In this document: positions 7,936-16,440 of the stretch, in pieces | How positions within the stretch are numbered: the stretch's first letter is position 1 | How the letters are laid out: every line of letters starts with the position of its first letter | Assembly (NCBI RefSeq): GCF_000063445.1 | Contig: NC_009464.1 | Location: 1,240,001-1,304,000, forward strand | Direction: 5' to 3' | Length of the DNA stretch: 64,000 bases | Source of the DNA: Methanocella arvoryzae MRE50 | GTDB taxonomy: Archaea; Halobacteriota; Methanocellia; Methanocellales; Methanocellaceae | The notes under the pieces: model-generated | Told to the model about the DNA's origin: nothing | The model's input: the letters and a program-made list of their open reading frames with translations, nothing else | The model's database searches: none | Translations under genes and position numbers: made by a program

Positions 7936-8718
7936 CTACTTTCCGGGGGCGTCAGCTGCATCCCACATCATGTTGAAGTTGCTCAGCATGTAAGAGGATA
8001 TGTCCGGGTTGGGCGTCCAGATAGCCACGGCATTCCGGGCGTCAGGCACGTCGTCTTCCACCCGGGAGAACATGATCATTATCTCGCGGCCATCTATCAC
8101 TACGAACTTGATGAACGGCGTCCTGAAGAGCCGGATATCGCTGCCCGCCATCGAAAACGCCTCGACAGTGGCGATGCCGCCCTCACCCGTGGCGATCGTC
8201 GGCCGGGTGATGATGCGGACGTTCACTCCTCGCTTCCTCGCGCTCGCCAGGTACTTTTTCACTCTGGCGATCTCGTCCCTGGTGTACAGGGCCCCTAGCA
8301 TGCAGACATCGTGCCTTGCCCTCGATATCATGTCCTCTATCCGGGGCACGATGTTATCCATGCCCCTGATGAGCTTTACGTTAGGCGCCTCCTGATCGAC
8401 CTGCCGGTCGTATACTGAGGACAGTTCGGCAGACGCGTACTCGATCTCCGCATTAAGCGCCTTGCGGCGCTCTTCGATGGCTTCCTTTGGGTATACAGGC
8501 TTGTAAGTGAGCGGCCTGCTCCTCTCTACCCGGACCCAGCCGCTTTCTTCCAGGCGCTTCAGCGTCTCATAAATCTTGGACCGGGGCACCTCCGCCTCTC
8601 TCGCGATGGCGGAGGGAGATGAGGGCCCGCTGGCCACGAGGACCGCATAGGCCTTAGCGCCGTAATAGGTCATGCCCATACGCTGCAGAGTTGTCAGCAC
8701 TTTTTCGTCGAGCACCAT
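7936..8718 (-). CDS. TrmB family transcriptional regulator
   Basis: 260 residues. An N-terminal winged helix (about 1-75: LTTLQRMGMTYYGAKAYAVL, SPSAIAREAEVPRSKIYETL, WVRVERSRPLTYKPV) is followed by a short coiled segment and a C-terminal PLD-like TrmB effector domain (about 105-250). This is the archaeal TrmB layout; ligands are usually sugars or other small molecules. It is divergent from the metal operon starting at 8887, across a 168-base gap, so it may regulate that operon. That link is only positional. Confidence 0.85.
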   Translation of the reverse strand: MVLDEKVLTTLQRMGMTYYGAKAYAVLVASGPSSPSAIAREAEVPRSKIYETLKRLEESGWVRVERSRPLTYKPVYPKEAIEERRKALNAEIEYASAELSSVYDRQVDQEAPNVKLIRGMDNIVPRIEDMISRARHDVCMLGALYTRDEIARVKKYLASARKRGVNVRIITRPTIATGEGGIATVEAFSMAGSDIRLFRTPFIKFVVIDGREIMIMFSRVEDDVPDARNAVAIWTPNPDISSYMLSNFNMMWDAADAPGK

Positions 8719-8886
8719 ACGATATACTAGTTGGATTTCACCTTCTTAAAGTAACACTATCCTTATCTGTCGCCCCGGTAACTTACTGATCGACAGATCA
8801 TGCGATCTAACCGGACAGCATGACTGACAGAATCCCTGAACGGCAACTATTTAGCCGTATAGATAGATGTATTGAGGAGTGATCTT

Positions 8887-9045
8887 ATGAGCTACAAGTG
8901 CCTGTGTGGACTGAACATGAAAGACCTGGAGATGGCTGAGCCCACGAAAGGGCCCAGCTTCCGTAAAGTCATCTGCGAGAAGTGCAAGAAAGAGTTTTTC
9001 ACCGACATCGAAGGCAAGACGATGTGCTTCGAGTGCGAGAAATAG
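8887..9045 (+). CDS. Small Cys-rich zinc-ribbon-like protein (52 aa)
   Basis: Too short for ordinary gene calling but well supported: ATG 8887 is preceded by GAGGAGTGATC, and the gene leads directly into a metal operon. The 52 residues carry CLC at positions 5-7, CEKC at about 34-37 and CFEC at about 48-51, with an acidic/basic linker; the two CxxC knuckles would form one metal ribbon. Next gene starts 20 bases downstream. Function unknown; a metal chaperone or sensor role is a guess based on neighbours. Confidence 0.72.
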   Translation: MSYKCLCGLNMKDLEMAEPTKGPSFRKVICEKCKKEFFTDIEGKTMCFECEK

Positions 9046-9065
9046 TTACGGGAAAGGTGTGATCG

Positions 9066-9290
9066 ATGGAAGAGAAGAAAGTGATCATGCAGCTCGAAAA
9101 CCTGAGCTGCCCGGACTGCGCGATGAAGATCGCCATGGTGCTCAGGAACAGCAAGGGCGTCTCGAACGCCGAGGTTCTGTACACTTCCAGCAAGGTGAAG
9201 GTCGTCTACGACCCAGAGGTCACGAAAGTCGAAAACATCGTTAAGCTGATCGAGAGCATCGGCTACGGCGTGAAGGACATCAAGCAGTAG
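9066..9290 (+). CDS. Heavy-metal-associated (HMA) domain protein
   Basis: 74-residue free-standing HMA domain (ferredoxin-like fold) with the metal-binding loop LSCPDCAMK (CxxC at about residues 15-18). It resembles CopZ-type metallochaperones. It ends six bases before the P1B ATPase, which itself lacks an N-terminal HMA domain, so this protein may deliver metal to the pump or replace its missing domain. Preceding AGGTGTGATCG provides a ribosome site. Confidence 0.88.
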   Translation: MEEKKVIMQLENLSCPDCAMKIAMVLRNSKGVSNAEVLYTSSKVKVVYDPEVTKVENIVKLIESIGYGVKDIKQ

Positions 9291-9296
9291 ATCGAT

Positions 9297-11240
9297 ATGA
9301 CCCTGGCTGACCTGAGAAAATTTTACCGGAAGAACGGCAAGCTGATCGTGACAGTGATCTCCGGCGCATTACTCGTAGCCGCGTTTGCCGCCGGTAAGCT
9401 GCAGTACGAGCAGTTAAGCAGCGCCCTGTGGATACTGGCCGCCGTCATCGGCGGCTTCGGCATCGCTAAGAGCGCTGTCATCCAGCTTCGATATAAGGTA
9501 CTGGGTATCCAGGCGCTGGTGACCATCGCCTCCATCGGGGCGATCCTCATCGGCGAGTACTGGGAAGCGGCCGTGGTCATTTTCCTGTTCACCTTCGGAG
9601 GCTATCTGGAGGCGCTGACGCTGGACCGGACCAGGAACGCGCTCCGGTCGCTCATGAGCCTGGCTCCCACCACAGCGTCGGTGAGAAGAGACGGGAAAAT
9701 TGTAACCGTGGATCCGCAGGAGGTCAGGCCAGGGGAGATCGTCATTGTCAGGCCAGGGGAAAAGCTGCCGGTAGACGGCATCGTCCTGAAAGGCGAAGCC
9801 CAGGTCAACCAGGCGTCGATCACAGGCGAGTCAGTACCGGTGAGCAAAGGCCCCGGGGAGCAGGTCTTCAGCGGTACGGTCAACGAGGTCGGCTTCATCG
9901 AGATCGAGACGAGGCGCAGCGGGGAAGACACCACGCTGGCCAGAATCATATCGCTGGTTGAGGAAGCGCAGGAACAGCGGGCCCCGACCCAGCAGCTGAT
10001 CGAGCGGTTCGCGAAGTACTATACTCCGGCGATCATCGTGCTGGCCATAGGCGTATTCCTCCTGACGAGAGATCCGCTGGTAGCGCTGACGCTGCTGGTC
10101 ATCTCCTGCCCGGGAGCCCTGGTCATCTCGACGCCTATCGCCGTGGTTACCGGCATCGGGAACGCTGCCGGACGGGGAGTGCTCATCAAAGGCGGCGCTC
10201 ACCTGGAGCGGGCCGGCCGTATCAACATAGTGGCCATGGACAAGACAGGCACGCTGACGAAGGGCGAGCTGGAAGTGGTGAACGTCCGGGCATTCAAGGG
10301 GACGGCAGACGAGGCAGTGTTTAAGGCGGCGGTGGCGGAGAAGATGTCCGAACACCACCTGGGCCGGGCAGTGCTAAAGAAAGTGCCGCAGGGAGTGGCC
10401 CTGCCGGATCCTGAGGACTTCAAGGTGTTGCCTGGCAGGGGAGTGATCGCCAGGCACGGAGGCCGAAGCCTCACGGTGGGCAACCGGCGGCTGCTGGCCG
10501 AAACTGGCTTCAGCCTGACGGCAGTCGCCGAAGCGTACGTGCAGGGGGAGGAAGAGCGAGGAAGCACCGCGGTATTCCTGATCGAGGAAGGAGAGCTGCT
10601 CGCAGTGATCTCTCTGGCAGACACGGTAAGAGAGGAAGCAAAGGACCTGATCTCCAGGCTCAAGCAGGCGGGCGTGAAGAAGGTAGTCATGCTGACGGGC
10701 GACAACGAGCGCACCGCCCGCGCTATCGCAGGCCGCCTGGGCATCGACGAGTACCGGGCAGAGCTGCTGCCCGAAAACAAGGTAGAGGCAATCAAGGAGC
10801 TGAAGAAACACGGAGTGGTAGCCATGGTGGGCGACGGAATCAACGACGCTCCGGCCATGGCAGCCGCCGACATCGGCATCGCGATGGGCGCCGCCGGCAC
10901 CGACGTGGCCATCGAGACCGCTGATATCGCCCTCATGTCCGACCGCCTCGACCGGATCGCCTATACGATAGGGCTCAGCCGGAAGACGCTGGGCATCATC
11001 ATGCAGAACACGGCGTTTTCACTGCTGGTCGTCCTTCTGCTGGTGGCGGGAGTGCTGCTCAAAGTCGTCGTGCTCGCGTCAGGCATGTTCATCCACGAGG
11101 CCAGCATCTTCATCGTCATCCTCAACGGCATGCGGCTGATTCGATATGGCGGAGGGCTGAGCTGGCGGACGGATACCCGGAAAGATAAGGAGAAGGGGAA
11201 GGGCGGGACGGAGCGGCCAGTACAGCCAGGGCCGGCCTGA
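9297..11240 (+). CDS. Heavy-metal translocating P1B-type ATPase with CPG/HEAS motifs
   Basis: 647-residue metal pump of the plasma membrane. Actuator loop ITGESVPV, phosphorylation motif DKTGTLT (Asp about 315), ATP-binding GDNERTARA region, and hinge GDGINDAPAM are all intact. N-terminal hydrophobic segments start at about residue 17 and there is no N-terminal HMA domain. The transmembrane metal motif is CPG (about 271-273, SCPGALVISTP) instead of CPC, and the last membrane segment carries HEASIFIVILN (about 600) where Zn/Cd pumps have an Asp-containing motif and P1B-4 pumps have HEGG. Metal specificity therefore cannot be read from standard rules. It is cotranscribed with the HMA and zinc-ribbon genes. 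Confidence 0.9.
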   Translation: MTLADLRKFYRKNGKLIVTVISGALLVAAFAAGKLQYEQLSSALWILAAVIGGFGIAKSAVIQLRYKVLGIQALVTIASIGAILIGEYWEAAVVIFLFTFGGYLEALTLDRTRNALRSLMSLAPTTASVRRDGKIVTVDPQEVRPGEIVIVRPGEKLPVDGIVLKGEAQVNQASITGESVPVSKGPGEQVFSGTVNEVGFIEIETRRSGEDTTLARIISLVEEAQEQRAPTQQLIERFAKYYTPAIIVLAIGVFLLTRDPLVALTLLVISCPGALVISTPIAVVTGIGNAAGRGVLIKGGAHLERAGRINIVAMDKTGTLTKGELEVVNVRAFKGTADEAVFKAAVAEKMSEHHLGRAVLKKVPQGVALPDPEDFKVLPGRGVIARHGGRSLTVGNRRLLAETGFSLTAVAEAYVQGEEERGSTAVFLIEEGELLAVISLADTVREEAKDLISRLKQAGVKKVVMLTGDNERTARAIAGRLGIDEYRAELLPENKVEAIKELKKHGVVAMVGDGINDAPAMAAADIGIAMGAAGTDVAIETADIALMSDRLDRIAYTIGLSRKTLGIIMQNTAFSLLVVLLLVAGVLLKVVVLASGMFIHEASIFIVILNGMRLIRYGGGLSWRTDTRKDKEKGKGGTERPVQPGPA

Positions 11241-11278
11241 CGCAGCTTTTTTATACTTAATCAGCGACGGGTAGCCTG

Positions 11279-11767
11279 ATGATAATCAGGGATGCCACCG
11301 GGAGCGATCTTCCCAGGATAGTCGAGATATACAACTCGACGGTGCCCGGCCGGATGGTGACTGCTGACACGGAGCCGGTTACCGTAGCCAGCCGGCTGCA
11401 GTGGTTCGGAGAGCATAATCCGGCCACAAGGCCTCTCTGGGTAGCGGAGATCGACGGAGAGATCTGCGGGTGGCTCAGCTTTTCCTCGTTCTACGGCCGA
11501 CCCGCTTATAACGCTACGGTAGAGATCAGCGTTTATGTCGCCCCTGAGCACAGGGGAAAGGGCATCGGCGGAACTCTGCTCGGGAAGGCGATCGATCACA
11601 GCCCCGCAATCGGTGTAAAAACCCTGCTGGGGTTCATCTTCGCCCACAACGCCCCGAGCCTGAGCCTCTTCAAGAAATTCGGCTTCGAGCAGTGGGCTTA
11701 CCTCCCGGACGTGGCGGAACTGGACGGCGTTCCCCACAGCCTGGTTATAGTAGGTAAGAAAGTCTGA
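11279..11767 (+). CDS. GNAT N-acetyltransferase, phosphinothricin-acetyltransferase-like
   Basis: 162 residues. MIIRDATGSDLPRIVEIYN is the typical Pat/Bar/YncA-like start; ISVYVAPEHRGKGIGGTLL is the acetyl-CoA pyrophosphate loop (R/Q-x-x-G-x-G/A); FIFAHNAPSLSLFKKFGFEQ is the usual closing motif. Members acetylate amino acid analogues such as phosphinothricin or methionine sulfoximine; the true substrate is unknown. It has its own TATA-like element (TTTTTATACTTAA) about 30 bases upstream. Convergent with the TrmB gene, only two bases apart. Confidence 0.87.
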   Translation: MIIRDATGSDLPRIVEIYNSTVPGRMVTADTEPVTVASRLQWFGEHNPATRPLWVAEIDGEICGWLSFSSFYGRPAYNATVEISVYVAPEHRGKGIGGTLLGKAIDHSPAIGVKTLLGFIFAHNAPSLSLFKKFGFEQWAYLPDVAELDGVPHSLVIVGKKV

Positions 11768-11769
11768 GC

Positions 11770-12591
11770 TCAGTCCTCTTTTTCCGTCGTTTTCTGCAGC
11801 TCAGGATAAGCAGTGGTAGTCTTCCATGTGTTGTCGAACAGCGTCTTCATCATCCGGCCCAGCTCGGGCTGGTTGATCCAGATGCCGGTCTCTTTGCCCG
11901 TAGACTTGAAGTCGTCTTCGGGGTACTCGGCGAACAGTACCTCTTTGCCGTCCACCAGCACGAACCGGATGGGGGGCAGCGTGTCGATTCGCCGGAGCTC
12001 TACCAGCCGGGCCAGCTTCTGGGCGACGTCCTCCACGTCAGGAGTGATCGGGGCAATAAACCGGACGGCGATGTCCTTTCTCCGGAACTGCGAGGCCACG
12101 TCGCTGAAGTATTTGTAGAACCGGACGATGCCGTGGGAAGTGGTCATGATATCCACGTCGTGCTCGCACCGCTGGAACATCTCGTCGACCAGCTTGTAGA
12201 CGTTCTGCCGGCCGTAGTACAGGGAAACGATGGAATGGCTGCCGTCGGGGATCGCTTCCTTCGGCTTGATCTCCGACAGGAGCTGGTCCCGGGCGATGCG
12301 GAGGGACGAGAACTGTTTCTCCTTCTCCTCGATGAGCAGGTCCAGCCCTTCGTCCAGCGGCACCGCACGGTAGCGGTTCACCGATTCGGGTATGACAGTG
12401 ACGAGGCCGCGCATCTGCAGGGTTTTCAAAACGGAATAAGTGTGCGGGCGGGGAAGGCCTGAGTACCGGGATACTTTGCTGGCCTCCTGGGCGCCTTTGA
12501 CCAGGAGCGTCAGGTAGACCTTGGACTCGTATTCCGTCATCCCGAACATGCTGAGCTTTGACAGCGTTTTTTCGTCGAAATGCTGCTCCAT
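11770..12591 (-). CDS. TrmB family transcriptional regulator beside the lactate permeases
   Basis: About 273 residues with the TrmB arrangement: winged helix (LSMFGMTEYESKVYLTLL, ASKVSRYSGLPRPHTYSVLK, RGLVTVIPES), a coiled segment, then a PLD-like effector domain. Start ATG 12591 is chosen over a TTG at 12609. It is divergent from the first lactate permease with only about 80 bases between starts, and a short palindrome lies there, so it is a good candidate regulator of the permease pair. Confidence 0.85.
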   Translation of the reverse strand: MEQHFDEKTLSKLSMFGMTEYESKVYLTLLVKGAQEASKVSRYSGLPRPHTYSVLKTLQMRGLVTVIPESVNRYRAVPLDEGLDLLIEEKEKQFSSLRIARDQLLSEIKPKEAIPDGSHSIVSLYYGRQNVYKLVDEMFQRCEHDVDIMTTSHGIVRFYKYFSDVASQFRRKDIAVRFIAPITPDVEDVAQKLARLVELRRIDTLPPIRFVLVDGKEVLFAEYPEDDFKSTGKETGIWINQPELGRMMKTLFDNTWKTTTAYPELQKTTEKED

Positions 12592-12611
12592 ATAGCTACG
12601 TACAATCAAGT

Positions 12612-12630
12612 TATACTGGTATATATAGGT
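12612..12630. promoter_or_regulatory. Divergent promoter with TATAC-TG-GTATA palindrome
   Basis: The palindrome TATACTGGTATA (12612-12623) overlaps an AT-rich TATATATAGG tract that can serve as TATA element for the rightward permease. It lies in the 80-base gap between the TrmB gene and permease 1. Confidence 0.45.
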
Positions 12631-12671
12631 TTTAGGCGGACCCTTTGTCGGAGAGATAGAGGGGTTTACCT

Positions 12672-14288
12672 ATGGATATTGCGGGTCTGATAATCTCGTT
12701 GCTTCCCCTGATCGTAGTGTTCCTGGGGATCGTATTGTTTAAAAAATCCGGTTCGGTAATGGTCGTTGTCGCGCTGGCGCTGACCGCATTCCTGGCATGG
12801 TGGTACTTCAACACCGGCCTCGACGTCATCTTTGGCGGCATCATCATGGGCATTCTCAAGTCCCTGGGCATTGCCGTTGCCATCGTGTTCGCCATGTTCA
12901 TGGTATTCCTCATGCAGATCACCGGGGCGCTGAACCGCATATCTGATGCCATCCACAATATCGCAGGCACCAGGGAGGAAAAAGCGCTGTTCGTCGGCAT
13001 GGGCTTCGGCTCGTTCGTGACAGCGCTCGGCCTCGTCACCCCGACCCTGTTCCCGCCTCTGCTGGTCGCCATGGGCTTCACACCGCTGGCCGCAATAGCG
13101 ATCGCCTGCCTGGGCTACGACCCGCTGTGCTCGTTCGCGCTGCTGTCCCTGCCGATCACCCTGCCGGCCAGCACTGTCGCAGGAATGGGAATACCTATCA
13201 CCGAGCACTCGTTCGCCATGAACATCTCGATCTACCTCCCCGTGATCAGCGTCCTCTTCGCCTTCGCCATCCTGATAGTGGTGGGAGGAGTTGAGGCCGT
13301 AAAGCGGTCCTGGCTGCCGGCGCTCCTGTCGGGCCTGGTCATCTCGCTATCCGCGCTCGGCATGGTCTATACGAACATAGTGCCGATATCGGTCGTAGGC
13401 GTGGTAGCAGGCGGACTGTCAATGATCACCCTGTATGCGTACAGTAGAATCCGCAGCCACCTGTCGAAAGAGACTCCTGTTGCCACAGTAGCGGCAGACG
13501 GTGGAACCACGAGCGCTCCGGCCCGGAAGATGTCCCTCCTGAGGGCGCTTTCCCCGTGGCTCATCCTGATCCTGCTGGTGGGCATCGTCAGCGTGCCCCA
13601 GATCTCCGCCGTCCTCAAAGATGCGCCGGGCAACGCTGAAGTCATCACCGCCTTTGCCAACCAGAAGGTAGACCTGGACTTCCTCTCCCAGGCATACACC
13701 TGGATCCTGGTCGCCTCTGTAATAGGCATCTTCACTATGGGAGCTACGAAAGAGCAGGTATCGAAAGCCATGGACACTACAGTAAAACGGTTCCTGGGCC
13801 CGTTCCTGGCGTACAGCCTGTTCTTCTCCATCGCCTACATCATGTACTACTCCGGGGGCTCAGTCATCGCGGGCAAGTTCGTCCCCGGAGCCCTGGAGGC
13901 CAACATGGACGGCATCATCGGACTGGCTCTGGCCGCGGCCTTCGGCTCATACTACGGCCTCGTCGCCCCAATCCCCGGCTTCATCGGCTCGGTTATCGGC
14001 GGCAGTGAGACGTCTTCCAACGTCATGTTCGCCAAGATCCAGAATGTGGCGGTCAGCCAGACCATCGGCGCGGACAAGTTCGCCCTCGCCTTCGGTTCCA
14101 TGGCTGTCGCCGGCGGCATCGCCAGCGCCATCACTCCCTCGAAAATCCACAACGCCTGTGCCACACTGGGAGAGGGCGGCAAGACGGAGAGCGAAGTCAT
14201 GAAAGTCAACGCGGGAGTAGCCATCGTCCTGACCGCGGTGACCTGCGTCATGACCTTCCTGTTCCTGAAGATAGGGCTGGGATTCTAA
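12672..14288 (+). CDS. lctP: L-lactate permease family protein (copy 1)
   Basis: 538-residue polytopic membrane protein with about 12-14 hydrophobic segments. GGSETSSNVMFAKIQ near residue 445 and the FVGMGFGSFVTALGLVTPTLFPPLL-type hydrophobic core (about residues 115-140) match the LctP lactate/glycolate:proton symporter family. It begins MDIAGLIISLLP with a weak GAGGGG upstream. A second copy starts 218 bases downstream. Shares a 110-base identical tract with it (13179-13288 against 15014-15123). Lactate as substrate is inferred from family and from the lactate-oxidation genes at 34-38 kb. Confidence 0.85.
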   Translation: MDIAGLIISLLPLIVVFLGIVLFKKSGSVMVVVALALTAFLAWWYFNTGLDVIFGGIIMGILKSLGIAVAIVFAMFMVFLMQITGALNRISDAIHNIAGTREEKALFVGMGFGSFVTALGLVTPTLFPPLLVAMGFTPLAAIAIACLGYDPLCSFALLSLPITLPASTVAGMGIPITEHSFAMNISIYLPVISVLFAFAILIVVGGVEAVKRSWLPALLSGLVISLSALGMVYTNIVPISVVGVVAGGLSMITLYAYSRIRSHLSKETPVATVAADGGTTSAPARKMSLLRALSPWLILILLVGIVSVPQISAVLKDAPGNAEVITAFANQKVDLDFLSQAYTWILVASVIGIFTMGATKEQVSKAMDTTVKRFLGPFLAYSLFFSIAYIMYYSGGSVIAGKFVPGALEANMDGIIGLALAAAFGSYYGLVAPIPGFIGSVIGGSETSSNVMFAKIQNVAVSQTIGADKFALAFGSMAVAGGIASAITPSKIHNACATLGEGGKTESEVMKVNAGVAIVLTAVTCVMTFLFLKIGLGF

Positions 14289-14306
14289 CAATTAAGTTGC
14301 CATACG

Positions 14307-14340
14307 GCCCCACTGTAAAAGGTGGGGCTATATCCTTTTT
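14307..14340 (+). terminator. Hairpin and T-run after permease 1
   Basis: GCCCCAC (14307-14313), eight-base loop, GTGGGGC (14322-14328), then TATATCCTTTTT. It suggests permease 1 is terminated and permease 2 has its own promoter. Confidence 0.6.
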
Positions 14341-14405
14341 GCAGTTATGCCGGGGCGGACATGCGATAATATTACGCCCTTAGAGTTTGGTCCCGCACAG
14401 CAACC

Positions 14406-14464
14406 TATTTATATTTAGTGGGTATCTATGTACATAAAAGTACAATCATGTACAAATGTGTATA
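14406..14464 (+). promoter_or_regulatory. Permease 2 promoter with four 10-bp-phased GTACA repeats
   Basis: A TATA-like element (CTATTTATATTTAG, 14405-14418) is followed by GTACA at 14430, 14440 and 14450 and GTATA at 14460, exactly ten bases apart, one helical turn each. The expected transcription start falls on the first repeats, a position suited to a repressor that binds one DNA face cooperatively. Permease 1 has no such array. Confidence 0.6.
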
Positions 14465-14506
14465 TCCATATCGTGCAGAGTCTAAACTGAGATCAAAGGT
14501 TTTACT

Positions 14507-16135
14507 ATGGACATAGCAGGCTTGATAATATCTTTACTTCCCCTCCTCGTCGTATTCACGGGGATCGTGCTATTCAAGAAGTCTGGCTCGGTAATGGTCA
14601 TCGTGGCTCTGGCGCTGACCGCATTCCTGGCATGGTGGTACTTCAACACCGGCCTCGATATCATCTATGGCGGGATAGTCATGGGGGTTCTCAAGTCCCT
14701 GGGCATCGGCATAACAGTCGTATTCGCTATGTTCATGGTGTTCCTGATGCAGGTCACGGGTGCGCTGAACCGCATCTCAGACGCCATCCACCGCGTGGCC
14801 GGCAATAAGGAAGAGAAGGCGCTGTTCGTGGGCATGGGCTTCGGCTCTTTCGTGACGGCGCTGGGGCTCGTCACGCCTGCGCTGTTCCCGCCCCTGCTGG
14901 TCGCCATGGGCTTTACTCCGGTGGCCGCAATTGCGATCGCCTGCCTTGGCTACGACCCGCTGTGCTCGTTCGCGCTGCTCTCCCTTCCGATCACCCTCCC
15001 GGCCAGCGCCGCGGCAGGAATGGGAATACCTATCACCGAGCACTCGTTCGCCATGAACATCTCGATCTACCTCCCCGTGATCAGCGTCCTCTTCGCCTTC
15101 GCCATCCTGATAGTGGTGGGAGGGATGGAAGCCATGAAACGGTCCTGGGTGCCTGCCCTCCTGTCGGGCCTGGTCATATCCCTGACAGCTCTGGTTCTGG
15201 TCTACACCCAGATAGTGCCCCTGTCGATAGTGGGAGTCGTTGCAGGCAGTGCCTCCATGCTCTCGCTGTACCTCTACCATATAGCCGGCCAGTACCTCGG
15301 TAAAAAGGAGGTTGCGCTGCAGGAGACGGCGAAACAGCCGGCCATGGCAGACGGCGGGGCCAGAGCCACTGGAATATCTCTGGTCAAGGCGCTGTCTCCG
15401 TGGGTCATCCTGATCCTCCTGGTCAGCATCGCCAGCGTCCCGCAGATCGCAGGCATCCTCAAGGGCGTCCCCGGGAACCTGGAGGTCATCACCGCCTTCG
15501 CCAACCAGAAGGTCGACCTCGACATCCTCTCCCAGGCCTACACCTGGATCCTGGTCGCCTCCGTCATAGGCATCTTTACCCTGGGAGCCAGCAAAGCTCA
15601 GGTCTCGCAAGCGCTGGACCTGACAGTGAAACGCTTCTTCAGCCCCTTCATGACGTACACGATGTTCTTCTGCATCGCCTACATCATGTACTACTCCGGC
15701 GGCTCAGTCATCGGGGGCCAGTTCGTCCCCACGAGCGTGCTGGAAGCAAACATGGACGGCATCATCGGAGTGGCGCTCGCCGCCGCCTTCGGCGCCTACT
15801 ACGGCCTCGTCGCCCCAATCCCCGGCTTCATCGGCTGCGTGATCGGCGGCAGCGAAACCTCCTCGAATATCATGTTCGCCAAGATCCAGAACGTGGCGGT
15901 CAGCCAGACCATCGGCGCCGAAAAGTTCGCCCTCGCCTTCGGCTCTCTCGCAGTGGCGGGCGGCATCGCCAGCGCCATCACCCCCTCGAAGATCTACAAT
16001 GCCTGCGCAGTCCTTGGGGAGAGCAGCAGGACGGAGAGCGAGGTCATGAAGATAAACATCTGGGTAGCCCTCGGGCTGACGGCAGTGACCTGCATCATGA
16101 CGTTCTTCTTCCTGAAGGTCGGCATCGGGTTCTGA
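14507..16135 (+). CDS. lctP: L-lactate permease family protein (copy 2)
   Basis: 542 residues, a paralogue of the preceding gene with the same topology and the GGSETSSNIMFAKIQ motif. The copies differ mainly in the hydrophilic loop at about residues 265-290 and in scattered positions, but contain stretches of complete nucleotide identity, which points to tandem duplication with later gene conversion. It has its own TATA and phased-repeat operator, so the two permeases are probably expressed under different conditions. ATG follows GATCAAAGG. Confidence 0.85.
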   Translation: MDIAGLIISLLPLLVVFTGIVLFKKSGSVMVIVALALTAFLAWWYFNTGLDIIYGGIVMGVLKSLGIGITVVFAMFMVFLMQVTGALNRISDAIHRVAGNKEEKALFVGMGFGSFVTALGLVTPALFPPLLVAMGFTPVAAIAIACLGYDPLCSFALLSLPITLPASAAAGMGIPITEHSFAMNISIYLPVISVLFAFAILIVVGGMEAMKRSWVPALLSGLVISLTALVLVYTQIVPLSIVGVVAGSASMLSLYLYHIAGQYLGKKEVALQETAKQPAMADGGARATGISLVKALSPWVILILLVSIASVPQIAGILKGVPGNLEVITAFANQKVDLDILSQAYTWILVASVIGIFTLGASKAQVSQALDLTVKRFFSPFMTYTMFFCIAYIMYYSGGSVIGGQFVPTSVLEANMDGIIGVALAAAFGAYYGLVAPIPGFIGCVIGGSETSSNIMFAKIQNVAVSQTIGAEKFALAFGSLAVAGGIASAITPSKIYNACAVLGESSRTESEVMKINIWVALGLTAVTCIMTFFFLKVGIGF

Positions 16136-16215
16136 AGACAGAGTTTCCATTTTCGCCCTGCTGGACAGGCGGGCGAATCCTCTTTTATAAAAGTTATAGA
16201 TGAGCTCGCGAACGA

Positions 16216-16425
16216 TGACGAACGCTGCGCTGTGCGTTTTCTGATTGCTCCTGGGTGGTGAGACAGCAAGACAAACGCTGCGCTGTGCTAAACCACACAG
16301 ATGCCACAGATTGAAACAGAATCCACAGATTCCTAATGGATAGCACAGCAGAGAAATCTGTGGAATCAATCAGAATCTGTGGCATCTGTGAGGATTAGCA
16401 CAGCGCAGCGTTCGTATTGCGGAGT
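16216..16425. repeat. GAACGCTGCGCTGTGC palindromic element, copy R1
   Basis: Hairpin element filling the gap 16136-16440. The left arm starts ACGAACGCTGCGCTGTGC (16216-16233, with a second ACAAACGCTGCGCTGTGC at about 16272) and continues CACAGATGCCACAGATTGAA; the right arm carries GAATCTGTGGCATCTGTGAG and ends GCACAGCGCAGCGTTCG (16397-16413). Arms of over 60 bases pair with a loop of roughly 40 bases. Related copies: 25740-27328 (split by an IS), 48823-49143 and 51697-51884. Confidence 0.85.
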
Positions 16426-16440
16426 CGCCGATCAGGGAAA

